DNA of 64,000 nucleotides from Kovacikia minuta CCNUW1 (GCF_020091585.1 NZ_CP083582.1:4536536-4600535); one strand, 5' to 3'; shown: positions 46,636-56,271, counted from the stretch's first letter. The notes: generated from the sequence alone by a model not told the origin. Program-made: numbers and translations.

Positions 46636-47387
46636 GGTGTCATCTCTCCTTGCCCCTGACTTAGGATTCCCCGACTTCTCCGTAAGCACCAACCGATTAA
46701 ATACCTAGTCTAATCAATAAGTATTCGATGTATACCTGGACAATTTCTTTGTGACACACCCGATATTCAACAGTTTACTTCCCATCTCTAGGCAGTCCCC
46801 CGTGACCCGCGCCTAACCCTCATGCCTATCAATCTCTCCTGAATCTTTGCTTCCAATTCCTAATCCCATTCCGACCAGGCTCTACAATTCGCATTCACCC
46901 TTCAGTATGAAAACGCAAGCAGGAGCCATTCTAAAGGCGAATGCCTACTCCTGAATTTCCCTGGGTTAACTTAAATCTTGCACCATTTTCAATAAGCCTT
47001 GAGAAACCGGGTTTCTCAACGAAAAATTGGGATCTTCAGGTTGAGCCAGGGTTGGGAAACCCAGTTTCTGACACTGATGCAAGATGTGAGTTAAACAAAT
47101 TCCTTCTTTAGGATGACGGAAAATCACTAATCATGCTGCTAATCCGGTAACACTATCGAATTTTAGTTTGTAGTTTATCGCTTGTAATGTTAGGCAATTT
47201 CCAAGAGAAAACGTACCCTTGCGTAGGGGCAGGTTTCGCCAAAGTCCTTGATATTAAGGCATCGCTTTGCTGCTAAACCTGCCCGTACAGATATTTTGTT
47301 TTCTAGAAATCTCCTTAGTCCCTTTCCAAAAAAGCGGCTAGGAACGGGCAGGGTAATGACCTGAGGCTATCACCATTATCAACAGAA
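46636..47387. other. Intergenic 0.75 kb, repeat remnants, no gene
   Basis: No coding frame is supported. It contains the 17-base palindrome GAGAAACCGGGTTTCTC (about 46999-47015) and a related GGGAAACCCAGTTTCTGA near 47055, resembling the interior of the CTAG miniature elements, so this is probably a decayed relative. Confidence 0.45.
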
Positions 47388-47444
47388 AAGGACTCAAACG
47401 TAGACGAGTTAGGTATGACCTAACTCGTCTACGTTTGAGTCCTT
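47388..47444 (-). terminator. 27-bp-stem hairpin downstream of dxs
   Basis: AAGGACTCAAACGTAGACGA and the next seven bases pair perfectly with the mirror sequence across an ATG loop. It lies 45 bases after the dxs stop. It is unusually long and perfect for a terminator and could also be a palindromic repeat unit. Confidence 0.65.
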
Positions 47445-47488
47445 CCACTTACTGGGTGATTTTCCAACTAGACGGATGCGTTAACTGG

Positions 47489-49396
47489 TTAAACTCCAAC
47501 AGTAGAGGGTTGTTTACTAAACAGTTTCAGAATCCGCTCCGCCATCTGGGATGGGGTCAGACCTAAGTCTACCTTTGATTCATTGGGTTCGGCGTGATCC
47601 ACCAGAATGTCGGGAATTCCGATGCGAGTAATCGGTACGGTGATATCGGCATCAAGCATGGCTTCGGCAATTGCCGAGCCGAACCCTCCCATTAGACAGC
47701 CTTCTTCCAGGGTCACTACACGACCGATTCTCTTTGCCAGGGGCAAAATCAGTTCCGTGTCCAGGGGTTTGGCGAAACGGGCATTTACCACGGTGGCATC
47801 AATGCCATGCTCATGCAAGATCTCAGCGGTTTGCATGGCTGGGTAGACCATTGAGCCATAGGCAACTAAAAGAATATCATCGCCATTGCGGAGAATTTCT
47901 CCCTTACCGATCGGGAGCGGTTCCCATCCCTCTTCCATCAGGGGCGCGCCGTAGCCATTGCCCCTGGGATAACGGAGGGCGATCGGTCCCTCGGTGTGTT
48001 GGATTCCAGTTAGAATCATGCGTTGCAGTTCGGCTTCATCCTTGGGAGCCATCAGCACCATATTGGGAATGCAACGCAGGTAAGCAATATCGTACATGCC
48101 CTGGTGAGTGGGGCCATCGGCTCCAACAATGCCTGCCCGATCCATGCAGAAAAAGACTGGTAGATTTTGAATGCAGACATCGTGAATAATCTGGTCGAAT
48201 GCCCGTTGCAGAAAGGTGGAGTAGATGGTTGCAACGGGACGCATACCCTCGCAGGCAAGGCCAGCAGCGAGGGTAACGGCATGCTGCTCGGCAATGCCAA
48301 CATCAATATACTGGTCGGGTAACCGCTTTTGCAGAATGTCTAATCCGGTTCCCGTTGCCATTGCAGCAGTAATGCCAATAATGCGGGGGTCATTTTCTGC
48401 CAGCTTGGTTAATGTTTCACCAAAAACCTTTGAATAGCTAGGGGGTTTGGGTTTATTGGAAGGAACGGCTTTGCCCGTTGCCAGATTAAAGGGAGATTGG
48501 GCGTGATAGCCAACCTGGTCCTTTTCGGCAATTTCGTAACCCTTACCTTTCACCGTTGCCACATGAACCAGAACTGGACCCGGAGTTTTATGCGCCTGCT
48601 GGAAGGTGGCAATTAATTCTTCCAGGTTGTGTCCGTCGATCGGCCCCATATAGGTGAAGCCTAATTCTTCAAAAACCGCTCCCACCTTAGGAACTGCCAA
48701 CCGCTTCATCCCTTCCTTGACCCGTCCCAATTCGGGGGCAAGGGAGTCGCCAACAAAGGGGAGGTGCTTGAACTGCTCTTCTAAATTGTCACTAATAAAT
48801 TGAACCGGGGGGCTGAGCCGCATTTTGTTGAGATAGCGGGGGATTGCACCCACGTTAGGCGAAATCGACATTTCGTTGTCATTCAGGACAACCAGCAGAT
48901 TGGTTTTGGGCAGGTGTCCTGCATGGTTAATCGCTTCCAGCGCCATGCCACCAGTCAATGCCCCATCTCCAATGACGGCAACAACTTTGTATTTTTCACC
49001 CTGCATATCCCGCGCCAGAGCCATCCCCAAAGCCGCAGAAATGCTAGTGGAGGCATGCCCTGCCCCGAAGTGATCGAATTTACTTTCGCACCGCTTCAGG
49101 TAGCCTGCAACTCCATCTTTTTGACGCAGGGTGTGGAAACGGGAATAGCGCCCGGTCAGCAGTTTATGGGGGTATGCCTGGTGTCCCACATCCCAGGTAA
49201 CTTTATCGCGATCGAGATCCAGGGTTTGATAGAGGGCGAGGGTCAGTTCGACAACGCCCAAACCAGGACCGAGATGCCCACCACTGGCGGCAACCGTTTG
49301 CAGGTGTTTCTCACGGATCTGACGGGCAACCTGTTGAAGCTGATAAATTGACAGCCCGTGTAACTGGTTCGGGTGAGTAATTTCACTCAGATGCAT
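47489..49396 (-). CDS. dxs: 1-deoxy-D-xylulose-5-phosphate synthase
   Basis: The first enzyme of the MEP isoprenoid pathway, joining pyruvate and glyceraldehyde 3-phosphate with thiamine diphosphate. The start [20 protein letters not shown] at 49396 matches the family; the frame extends 33 codons upstream without similarity. The TPP motif is GDGALTGG...[18 protein letters not shown] and the transketolase pyrimidine domain ([31 protein letters not shown]) are present. Length 635 residues, frame intact. It feeds carotenoid, chlorophyll phytyl and quinone synthesis. Confidence 0.95.
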   Translation of the reverse strand: MHLSEITHPNQLHGLSIYQLQQVARQIREKHLQTVAASGGHLGPGLGVVELTLALYQTLDLDRDKVTWDVGHQAYPHKLLTGRYSRFHTLRQKDGVAGYLKRCESKFDHFGAGHASTSISAALGMALARDMQGEKYKVVAVIGDGALTGGMALEAINHAGHLPKTNLLVVLNDNEMSISPNVGAIPRYLNKMRLSPPVQFISDNLEEQFKHLPFVGDSLAPELGRVKEGMKRLAVPKVGAVFEELGFTYMGPIDGHNLEELIATFQQAHKTPGPVLVHVATVKGKGYEIAEKDQVGYHAQSPFNLATGKAVPSNKPKPPSYSKVFGETLTKLAENDPRIIGITAAMATGTGLDILQKRLPDQYIDVGIAEQHAVTLAAGLACEGMRPVATIYSTFLQRAFDQIIHDVCIQNLPVFFCMDRAGIVGADGPTHQGMYDIAYLRCIPNMVLMAPKDEAELQRMILTGIQHTEGPIALRYPRGNGYGAPLMEEGWEPLPIGKGEILRNGDDILLVAYGSMVYPAMQTAEILHEHGIDATVVNARFAKPLDTELILPLAKRIGRVVTLEEGCLMGGFGSAIAEAMLDADITVPITRIGIPDILVDHAEPNESKVDLGLTPSQMAERILKLFSKQPSTVGV

Positions 49397-49832
49397 ACCG
49401 GGGTATCCTCTGGTTATGGATGGTTGTAAACGTGAATACTTACGTTTATCACTGTAGTAGATTACAGGGTGCGAATTGAGCGATAAGAAAAGCAAATTTT
49501 AATTAGGTGACAGGTAGTAGGTGGTAGGTGGCAGAGGGGGATAGGTGTCAAGTGTCAGGGATAGGATGAAGGATAAAATTTCACCGTCCAATATTCATTA
49601 TTCATCATGGGTCGTTGGTCATTGGTTTGCCACCCCGCACTCCACACCCCCTCATCTCAACTTCACTGTTCCAAATCTTTCGCCCGATTGGTACTTTTAC
49701 CCTCCGAAGAAAGCGTGTATTATGCAAGGCATTGGATTTAACCCGCTGAAGCTGTGAGAAATCAAGCATTTTAACCTCAGCATCTTTAGCTTTTTTCAGA
49801 TAAGCCAACCTGACCTGCGCCTATTCTCAAGT
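49397..49832. other. Intergenic 0.44 kb, nothing recognised
   Basis: Low-complexity GTAGGTGGCAG-type and AT-rich sequence between the divergent dxs and secreted-protein genes. No supported gene. Confidence 0.5.
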
Positions 49833-50555
49833 ATGAAAACTTCTGTCCCCACTCTCGACTCCCCACTCCCCACTCCCCATCTACTCAAAGCGAGGTTGGT
49901 TCGTGGTTTGGCAGGTGTGGGGGTAACCGCCGGACTAGTTGCTTCGGTGGTGCCTGCTCCGTTGGCGATCGCGATTCCTTCGCCCTTTCCCCGTACCACA
50001 GATTACAAACCCACCACGGGTGACTTCAATCGTTGCACGTCACGGCTGCTGGAGTTGAAGCTTCCTACGGAAGAGGCAACCTCTGCCTGTGCCAGAGCGT
50101 TACAGCCCAGTTATCTGTCCAAGTGCGTTGTTCGGGTCAGTCGGGAGGGGGGGGTGGCAGCGATCGATGCCCTTTCATCCTGCCGCAGGGTTCGAAGACC
50201 GGATGAATTGGCGTCCTGTGTTGTTCAGATTCAAACTAAAGTAAAGGCGGCAGCCCCCACGGAAGTTCTGGATAATTGCACCCGGAGTCTGTTTCCCGAT
50301 CGCTTTGCCGACTGTGTTGTTGGAACAACCCAGGCAGCGAAATTACCCCCTACCGATGTCATCAATACCTGTATTAGTGGTGGCTATTTCCCCCGTGAGG
50401 TTGATCCGACCTTTATTCCCTACCCCCTGACTTCTGTTGAGACACCCGTACAACCTGAAATCACTCCAGCACCAACCTATACGCCACCAGCGGTAACTCC
50501 AACGCCAACCCCAACGACTCCTGCCCCATCCGAGGTGATTCCCCAGAAGTACTAA
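49833..50555 (+). CDS. Secreted Cys-pair repeat protein
   Basis: A 240-residue protein. A hydrophobic export signal lies at about 25-48 (GLAGVGVTAGLVASVVPAPL). The mature part has four degenerate repeats of about 35 residues, each with Cys pairs in the pattern CTxxL...Cxxx...LxxCVV (RCTSRLLELKLP, SKCVVRVSREGG, ASCVVQIQTKVK, ADCVVGTTQAAK). It ends in a Pro/Thr-rich tail (PAPTYTPPAVTPTPTPTTPA) typical of cell-envelope linkers. I do not recognise a named family. It is probably periplasmic or surface-exposed, with disulfides. Confidence 0.65.
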   Translation: MKTSVPTLDSPLPTPHLLKARLVRGLAGVGVTAGLVASVVPAPLAIAIPSPFPRTTDYKPTTGDFNRCTSRLLELKLPTEEATSACARALQPSYLSKCVVRVSREGGVAAIDALSSCRRVRRPDELASCVVQIQTKVKAAAPTEVLDNCTRSLFPDRFADCVVGTTQAAKLPPTDVINTCISGGYFPREVDPTFIPYPLTSVETPVQPEITPAPTYTPPAVTPTPTPTTPAPSEVIPQKY

Positions 50556-50711
50556 AGAGGAGTAGAAGCCAGGAGCCAGAAGTCAAAATGGCTGTCTTCT
50601 CCCCGGTTCTGATTAGAAAATAGGGGCTAGGAGCCAGGAACCAGGAAAGGGATTTTTATGATTGAACGTGAGGGGACGTTATGGGAAGCTGGCTCCTAAC
50701 TCCTAACTCCT

Positions 50712-51572
50712 CTAGCGTCGTCTGAAACTCCGCTGTCTGCTGCCAAACCCACTGCCAAACCCACTACTGGGTCGTCGGTAGGTTTTGCCAGAGTCATTTC
50801 GGCGGAGGGTGCTGGTGCCATAGCCAGAACCCGTTGAACGATTATTTTCAGAGAAGTTGGAATTCCGATTTCTTGTTTGAGTAGAATTGGGTGAGCCTAG
50901 CCGTCCTGTCGTCCGAAATGCTTGACGATTCCGTACTTCGGCGGGTGGAGCCTGATAGCGGCTCTGATAGCGGCTGACTGCCTGATTATAGGTAGATCCG
51001 TAACCACCAAAGCCAGTCAAAGATCCCCCTGGTTGATAAATGGGCGGCACGTAGTATTGGGGTCTAAACAGCAAACTTCCCAAGGCTTGCCCCGCTAAAG
51101 CACCTGCGAACGGTGTCCAGAAATTCGATTCCTGCCGGACGACAACGGTTTCCCGTTGTCCTGTTTGAGGATTGGTTTGGGTTTCCGTAACGTTGTGGGT
51201 GTATTCAATTTTGAAATCTTCGGTCAGATGCAGGGAAGGCTGACCATTCTCAACCTTAAGGTAGCTTTTCTTTTTGGCAGCAACTTCTTCATCTGTCAGG
51301 CGAGCCATGGGCAAATTTTCCGATCGATACACCGAAGATTCCCCTGGCTTCGTATCCAGCAGAACAACACTGTATTCTCCATTGCCATCGTTATAGGATG
51401 CCTGCTGAACAGAATATTGTCCATCCGAAAGGCGGTTCTGGGGCTTAGCGGAAGATTCTGCCTGGGGCTGCGATGTATTAAAGTAAGAATCCTGCGCAGC
51501 GGGACCTCCACACCCCACAGAGGTAACTGCCAGGGTGAAAGCCATTGAAACGATCAAAAATTGGCGAAGCAT
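50712..51572 (-). CDS. Putative lipoprotein with Gly/Arg/Ser-rich tail
   Basis: The start at 51572 gives MLRQFLIVSMAFTLAVTSVG followed by CGG, a lipoprotein signal with the lipobox ending at Cys21; the frame extends upstream without a signal-like sequence. The middle includes EDFKIEYTHNVTETQTNPQT and a glycine-zipper-like PFAGALAGQALGSLLF. The tail from about residue 170 is low complexity (Tyr, Ser, Arg, Gly) and ends RQRSFRRR. The function is unknown. It follows the DUF1517 gene on the same strand and may be in the same transcript (62-base gap). Confidence 0.65.
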   Translation of the reverse strand: MLRQFLIVSMAFTLAVTSVGCGGPAAQDSYFNTSQPQAESSAKPQNRLSDGQYSVQQASYNDGNGEYSVVLLDTKPGESSVYRSENLPMARLTDEEVAAKKKSYLKVENGQPSLHLTEDFKIEYTHNVTETQTNPQTGQRETVVVRQESNFWTPFAGALAGQALGSLLFRPQYYVPPIYQPGGSLTGFGGYGSTYNQAVSRYQSRYQAPPAEVRNRQAFRTTGRLGSPNSTQTRNRNSNFSENNRSTGSGYGTSTLRRNDSGKTYRRPSSGFGSGFGSRQRSFRRR

Positions 51573-51633
51573 AGTTTCGGTTAAAGATGAATGGACAGGC
51601 GCGTAGAAAAGCAGAGGGCAGCAGGGGAGGTGG

Positions 51634-52236
51634 CTAGAGCGGAATGAGTTCTGGAAAGTTGAGCAACACCTGGTCAGAAGTGAGTTCATCCCCCAATTGG
51701 GCAGGAGAAAAGTGAACCTGAATTGCCCGCAGTCGTTGCTGGTAGTGGAGGTTGATCAAAGATTTAAGCCCCTTTTTGAGCGTGCTCATATCCGCCAGAT
51801 CGGCTTCTAATTCTGGAACTTCACCCTCGTAGGCAACGGTAAGCATGACAATCAAATTGTGGGTAATTGGTAGGGAAAGTGACTCATCATTATCGGTTGC
51901 CTGATCTAAACCAGGAGAACTCAGGTAGCGTTGGGCAGAATCGGTAAATAACTCCGTAACAAAATCTCCCGCTTCTCCCTCATCCCAAAAAACATCACCT
52001 TCATTGGCGGCTGCCTGCCAGTAGATATCGTATTGGAGAATGCTCTGGCAAATTTCAACCAATCCTTCTCCTAGCACTTCCAGATCGCCATCAGCCTCGA
52101 CAGCGGATCGAGCAGCCTGATTGAGAACACCAAGCAACGGAGCAACCTCTTGCCCTGCCAGGTGAATAAACAACCGACAAACCACAAAACGGGTTTTACC
52201 ACCCAATTGACTGAGGCGATCGCGCCATGAACTCAT
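51634..52236 (-). CDS. DUF1517-like cyanobacterial protein
   Basis: A 200-residue protein: MSSWRDRLSQLGGKTRFVVC, GDLEVLGEGLVEICQSILQY, LPITHNLIVMLTVAYEGEVP, ending LLNFPELIPL. The segments resemble the DUF1517 group found in cyanobacteria and plastids; the assignment is from memory. It is soluble and acidic with no signal peptide. Pairing with the downstream lipoprotein may mean a shared envelope role, but there is no direct evidence. Confidence 0.6.
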   Translation of the reverse strand: MSSWRDRLSQLGGKTRFVVCRLFIHLAGQEVAPLLGVLNQAARSAVEADGDLEVLGEGLVEICQSILQYDIYWQAAANEGDVFWDEGEAGDFVTELFTDSAQRYLSSPGLDQATDNDESLSLPITHNLIVMLTVAYEGEVPELEADLADMSTLKKGLKSLINLHYQQRLRAIQVHFSPAQLGDELTSDQVLLNFPELIPL

Positions 52237-52673
52237 TTTCCGCTCTCCTTAAACAAGGCTGGCACTTCCAGCCGAAATCACTTGCGACAACTCAATACCT
52301 ATACGATATGTAATTGGTTGCCTACCCCTAATCTACCTTTGGGTTAGCCTTGGTTTCGGTATTTACGGAGTTCGGATAACCATCCAATTGCCGAACGTCA
52401 GAGGACGAGGATGGGAAATTAAGGAATCAAGGACGAGGGATAAAGCGTTGGGGATGGAAATACCGTCAGGAACAACAAACGTTTGCGGCATATCTCCCTG
52501 GAGAGACGCTTGTCCCTTTCCTATGTACTAAGGTACGGCTATTCACGGGTGGGAGGGACGGTAAACAGTAAACAATAAACAGCGAATAGCAAGTAGTGAA
52601 CAGCGAACAGGGGGCAAACGAAGAACTGATACCTGCCGTCCATCTCCTACCCCTACTACCTCCACCTACTATC
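52237..52673. other. Intergenic 0.44 kb, no gene
   Basis: It separates the divergent DUF1517-like and pentapeptide genes. It has a heptamer-like stretch AACAGTAAACAATAAACAGC near 52563-52582. No coding evidence. Confidence 0.5.
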
Positions 52674-53219
52674 ATGAACACTGAGGAAATCACAAAGCGG
52701 TATGAGTCAGGCGATCGCGATTTCAGTGACGTTGACTTGAGTGAAGCGAATCTCGAAGGAATTGATTTGAGCGGCTCGGTTTTGAGTGGAGTCAATTTTG
52801 ATGGAGCTATCCTGAAACGGGCAAACTTGAGCCATGCCGACCTAAGTGGGGCAGATTTGAGCGGAGCGGATTTAAGTGAAGCGGATCTGAGCGGAGCCGA
52901 TCTGAGCGATGCCATCCTGGATGGTGCCATTCTGGAAGGAGCCATTTTAGATAGTGCCAATTTGCGGCAAGCAGACCTAAGAATTGCCAACATGGTGCAA
53001 TCGGATCTTTCTAATGCCGATTTGTACCAGGCAGATTTGAGTGGTGCCAATCTGGAGTCAGCGGATTTGAGTGCAGCGGATCTGGCGATCGCAGACCTGG
53101 AGCAGGCAAACCTGAACGATGCTTCCTTAGAACGAGCAAATCTGAGTGGTGCCAATCTGGAGAAGGCAAACCTTGAAGGAACGATTCTAGAGGGAGGGGA
53201 TAGTAACCTTGCAACATAA
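52674..53219 (+). CDS. Pentapeptide-repeat protein
   Basis: A 181-residue protein. After about 15 residues (MNTEEITKRYESGDRDFS) nearly the entire chain is A(D/N)LSx pentapeptides, more than 30 units (SGADLSGADLSEADLSGADL), which fold as a right-handed quadrilateral beta-helix. There is no signal peptide or effector domain. Such proteins are abundant in cyanobacteria and their roles are mostly unknown. The ATG at 52674 is preferred over an upstream in-frame start because the repeat family usually begins this way. Confidence 0.85.
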   Translation: MNTEEITKRYESGDRDFSDVDLSEANLEGIDLSGSVLSGVNFDGAILKRANLSHADLSGADLSGADLSEADLSGADLSDAILDGAILEGAILDSANLRQADLRIANMVQSDLSNADLYQADLSGANLESADLSAADLAIADLEQANLNDASLERANLSGANLEKANLEGTILEGGDSNLAT

Positions 53220-53350
53220 ACCAACGCCTCATCGCTCCAAAGTAAGAGAACTGGGATTCTAACATTTCATCAGACTATCGCTTCAGCTAGATGGAAAACC
53301 CCATTGTCTGTCGCTACCGTGATTGAGAACTTGATTGCTAAGTAGTGACT

Positions 53351-53602
53351 GTGAAGCAGATTATTTCATTCTTCAAACACTTACCAGTAGCTCGAATTCT
53401 CACTATTTTCGTAGTTGGATTCGCGTTATTTCTTACAACTGCTTGTAGCACTGGCGACATGAAGGGCGCACACCCGGATAATCCTGCTGTGCAAATGGGT
53501 GGTTCCAATAATCCCTATAAACAAGGTGGGGACAACTATACCAAGTATAGATTCTCCGAGGATGCTAAAGCAGATACCAACATTACTCCCGATCGTAGTT
53601 AA
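53351..53602 (+). CDS. Small lipoprotein
   Basis: About 83 residues, GTG start (another GTG two codons upstream). The signal VARILTIFVVGFALFLTTAC ends at a lipobox Cys, followed by a polar tail (STGDMKGAHPDNPAVQMGGS). The signal resembles that of the next gene (FIVALAGFLLLVNTAC), so the two are probably paralogues anchored in a membrane. The function is unknown. Confidence 0.6.
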   Translation: MKQIISFFKHLPVARILTIFVVGFALFLTTACSTGDMKGAHPDNPAVQMGGSNNPYKQGGDNYTKYRFSEDAKADTNITPDRS

Positions 53603-53720
53603 AGCGATTGGGCGTCAAGCCTAACCAGGGTTTACCTGCTGGTGTTTTCATCCTGAAACAGACCCACCTTGTTCATTTTTCAATCAAAAGACAAAGCACA
53701 CAACGCAAAGGAGTAGTTCT

Positions 53721-54401
53721 ATGAACAATTTTGTTTCCAATACAGTGAGTAATGCCATTTCTTTTGTCAAAAACCTTCGGTTGGAACGGCTTTTCATTGT
53801 TGCTCTAGCAGGATTTCTTCTGCTAGTTAACACTGCTTGTAGTCAAACTACAGCCTCCGGGCGTGGTCAGGATGAAGTCCTACGTTCCGCTGACACCCGT
53901 GGTGCTGCCTCAAGCAGTCCTTATAAAGGACAGGCACGACAACAGAGAGAACTGTACGATACCGTTCAACCCCGCAAAGGTGGAATGAATGAGTACGATG
54001 ATGATTTCAAGCAAGACAGCGCCAACGCAAAAGCAAGAGCAGGAGATTTGGTCAATCGCTCTAAGCAGAATCTTCAAAAGCGAGCAGATAGCCCTGAACA
54101 GTTTGCCAAAAACTATCGTTCAGGAACACCGTTGGATGAGCGTGTTCGCAATCTTACAGAAGACGTAACAACTCCCGCTAAGGAACTGGGGCAAAACCTC
54201 TCGGAAGGTGCTCAAAAAGGTTCCCAGAACATCAAGGAAAATGCTAGCAATTTCCGCAAAGATGCCCCTCGTGTTGTTGAGCAAGCAGGGCGCAATGCGC
54301 AAGAAGCAACCAGAGGTGTGCGGGAAAGTGCAGACGATTTTTCTAAGGGTGTCGAAAGAGCCGCCGATCGTGCTTCTAACTTTGCCCAGGATCGTTCGTA
54401 A
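53721..54401 (+). CDS. Lipoprotein with long amphipathic (LEA-like) tail
   Basis: A 226-residue protein. The signal LERLFIVALAGFLLLVNTAC is followed by a polar region and then by helix-prone repeats rich in Asn, Lys, Glu and Ala (KELGQNLSEGAQKGSQNIKE, NASNFRKDAPRVVEQAGRNA). This resembles LEA or apolipoprotein-like extended helices and would suit a membrane-tethered stress protector; that is inference. GGAG precedes the ATG. A hairpin terminator follows at 54447. Confidence 0.65.
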   Translation: MNNFVSNTVSNAISFVKNLRLERLFIVALAGFLLLVNTACSQTTASGRGQDEVLRSADTRGAASSSPYKGQARQQRELYDTVQPRKGGMNEYDDDFKQDSANAKARAGDLVNRSKQNLQKRADSPEQFAKNYRSGTPLDERVRNLTEDVTTPAKELGQNLSEGAQKGSQNIKENASNFRKDAPRVVEQAGRNAQEATRGVRESADDFSKGVERAADRASNFAQDRS

Positions 54402-54446
54402 TTGCGTTCTATACGGTTAAAGTTAACTGGGTCGATTGAATAACTG

Positions 54447-54485
54447 GATTTCCCCTGTCTCTTTTTAAGAGAAGCAGGGGAAATC
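54447..54485 (+). terminator. Hairpin after the LEA-like lipoprotein gene
   Basis: GATTTCCCCTG pairs with CAGGGGAAATC around an inner TCTCTT/AAGAGA stem, 46 bases after the stop. Confidence 0.6.
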
Positions 54486-54535
54486 GTCGTAAGAAATCAG
54501 TATCGAGGAAAAGGCAATCGTTGACGTGAATGAAA

Positions 54536-54650
54536 CGGCTATAGGGGAATGGCACTGAAACGAGCAAAAATCAGGTGTCAAGATCCCCAGGTTCTTAAAG
54601 AACCTGGGGATCTTAAATCCATTAAGTCCGTGCCATTCGGCTATAGGGGA
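54536..54650. repeat. Palindromic unit between 13-base direct repeats
   Basis: CGGCTATAGGGGA occurs at 54536-54548 and 54638-54650. Between them lies a perfect palindrome at 54580-54614 (17-base arms AAGATCCCCAGGTTCTT, 1-base centre). AATGGCAC and its complement GTGCCATT flank the palindrome. It is a compound repeat of unknown nature, possibly a mobile palindromic unit. Confidence 0.5.
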
Positions 54651-54809
54651 GTTTATGAAACCTTCCGACCTTACTTCTTCTCAAAAAACTGAAAGGTTAA
54701 AATTGCGTCGGAACTTCTCCCCTACCTGCCGAGCAAAGTTAGACCTGGGAGGGATGACAAAAATTCTATTCCATGAATAATTGTAAGAAGCGTTGTTCAG
54801 CAATTTCAG

Positions 54810-55187
54810 ATGTCTCGCATTTTAATTGTGGATGATGAAGCTCCTCTTCGTGAAAGTTTAACCTACACACTTTGTAAGGAAGGCTATGAGGTAGCAACTG
54901 CGGAAGATGGGATGAGTGCCATCAAGCAGTTTCATAAGCAAGTTCCCGACCTCATCTTGTTGGATCTGATGCTGCCTGAGGTAGATGGGATGGAGGTCTG
55001 TTGGCGAATTCGGGCATTTTCTGATGTTCCGATCGTGATCCTGACTGCCAAAGACCAGGATATTGATAAGGTTCGAGGACTGGATGCTGGAGCCGATGAT
55101 TATGTGACGAAACCATTTAACACGGGTGAGTTGCTTTCGCGGATAAGAGCGGCTCTGCGGCGTCACCCTAAAAAATCGTCTGAGTAA
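54810..55187 (+). CDS. Receiver-only response regulator (truncated OmpR type)
   Basis: A 125-residue CheY-like receiver with the acidic pocket DDE near 8-10, phosphoacceptor Asp near 52 (DLILLDLMLPEVDGME), Thr/Lys switch residues (VILTAKD, VTKPFN). The sequence is most like receivers of OmpR/PhoB transcription factors and ends in the linker RIRAALRRHPKKSSE exactly where the winged-helix domain should begin. It is either a stand-alone receiver or a truncated regulator. The adjacent sensor gene has also lost its output half. It could conceivably correspond to the small RfpC-type receiver of FaRLiP systems, but the OmpR-like features argue against it. Confidence 0.75.
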   Translation: MSRILIVDDEAPLRESLTYTLCKEGYEVATAEDGMSAIKQFHKQVPDLILLDLMLPEVDGMEVCWRIRAFSDVPIVILTAKDQDIDKVRGLDAGADDYVTKPFNTGELLSRIRAALRRHPKKSSE

Positions 55188-55252
55188 ACTTATTCAACCA
55201 AATCAGGAGAAGGGTTAAAAGACGTAAAATACAACTTCTGCGATTAGGTGAA

Positions 55253-56080
55253 GTGATGGATAAACGGTTTTCCATTCGCTGGAATTCCTTTCATATCAAA
55301 CTGTTGGCAACCTACCTGTTGCTAACAGTTTTGGGTACTTCCATGATGACAAGCTATGTTCTCTGGTCGTTTAACAACTACTTCATGCGATCGCGCCAGA
55401 CAGACCTGGAAAACTGGACAGCAGCCCTGAATGAAAGTTTTGCAGATGCGCTAGAAGACAATGATATACATCGGGTTGCCTTACTGACGCAGCGATATGG
55501 TGCACCCGAAACAATTGTGCTAAGGGTGTTTAATCCCCAGGGTCAGTTGATAGCCAGCTCAAATTTTAAGCAAGATCAATTAGTAGCAAACTGGCTCACG
55601 GTTGCGGGAGTCAAGGAAGCTTTGCAAAACCAGTCCATGAAGGGGCGAACCAAAGGAGTTTTGACTACAGACGATCGCCTCTATATTGCCCGACCCATTC
55701 TGCGGGATGGTCAACTGTTGGGAGTTTTGAGGATGTCCATCACCTTAGAACAATTCCAACGTCAGTTTGTCACCGTTGTTTGGACCATTTTAGGGGCGTT
55801 AGCCATCACCATCCTTTTGTGCGCCCTGGTTAGTCATCGTTTCGCGCGCAGCCTCTCAAAACCCATAGAGAGGATGCGGAATTTTGCCAACCGGATTGGT
55901 GGAGGGCACTTCAGTGATAGATTATTAATCCGCCAGAGCAATGAACTTGATCAGTTGGCAAATGAACTGAACCGGATGAGCGCCCGACTCGCTTCCCTCG
56001 ATCAGGAGCGGAGAACATTATTACCGCCATTAGCGAATTGAACCGAGGGGCTGAATTCACGATTTATCTACCTTTGTAGA
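55253..56080 (+). pseudogene. Sensor histidine kinase with internal deletion of the kinase core
   Basis: The N-terminal part encodes two membrane helices (about 14-36 and 175-197) around a periplasmic sensor, then HAMP (SHRFARSLSKPIERMRNFAN). It ends ...RLASLDQERRTLLPPLAN at 56041. In kinases of this type ERRTFLANVSHELRTP should follow, but the DHp and ATPase domains are gone. A second frame immediately reads AISELNRGAEFTIYLPL and stops at 56080, which looks like the very C-terminus of such a kinase. The catalytic half was thus deleted, leaving the ends joined out of frame. A miniature element starts nine bases later. Confidence 0.7.
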
Positions 56081-56088
56081 AGATAACC

Positions 56089-56194
56089 CTAGAATGCCGG
56101 TACAGAAACCGGGTTTCTGCTGTGAGATGCTCAAGTTTCGTTGAATATCCTCACCAGAAACCCGGTTTCTCGAAATACTGTACCGATGCTCTAG
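56089..56194. repeat. 106-bp CTAG-bounded miniature element, copy 3
   Basis: It starts CTAGAATGCCGGTACAGAAA and ends CTGTACCGATGCTCTAG, with only a few differences from 29840-29945. It lies between the broken kinase and the terminator of the far-red cluster. Confidence 0.7.
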
Positions 56195-56227
56195 CAATGC
56201 TGGGTTGAGTCAGGTACAGCCAGAAAG

Positions 56228-56271
56228 AAGCCAGAAGCCAGAAGTTTTTTTATCCTTCCGGCTTCTGGCTT
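56228..56271 (-). terminator. Hairpin at the end of the far-red cluster
   Basis: AAGCCAGAAGCC pairs with GGCTTCTGGCTT over a 20-base loop, 67 bases after the psbH2 stop. It is a plausible terminator of the psbB2-psbH2 transcript. Confidence 0.5.

Noticed and set aside
52466-53224. 252-codon minus-strand frame opposite the pentapeptide gene
   Set aside because: It is the complement of the repetitive pentapeptide codons (Ser/Leu/Arg-rich pattern), a typical shadow.
54810-55187. Identification of the receiver as RfpC of the FaRLiP regulatory system
   Set aside because: Its sequence resembles OmpR-type receivers, it is next to a broken sensor kinase, and no rfpA or rfpB is present.
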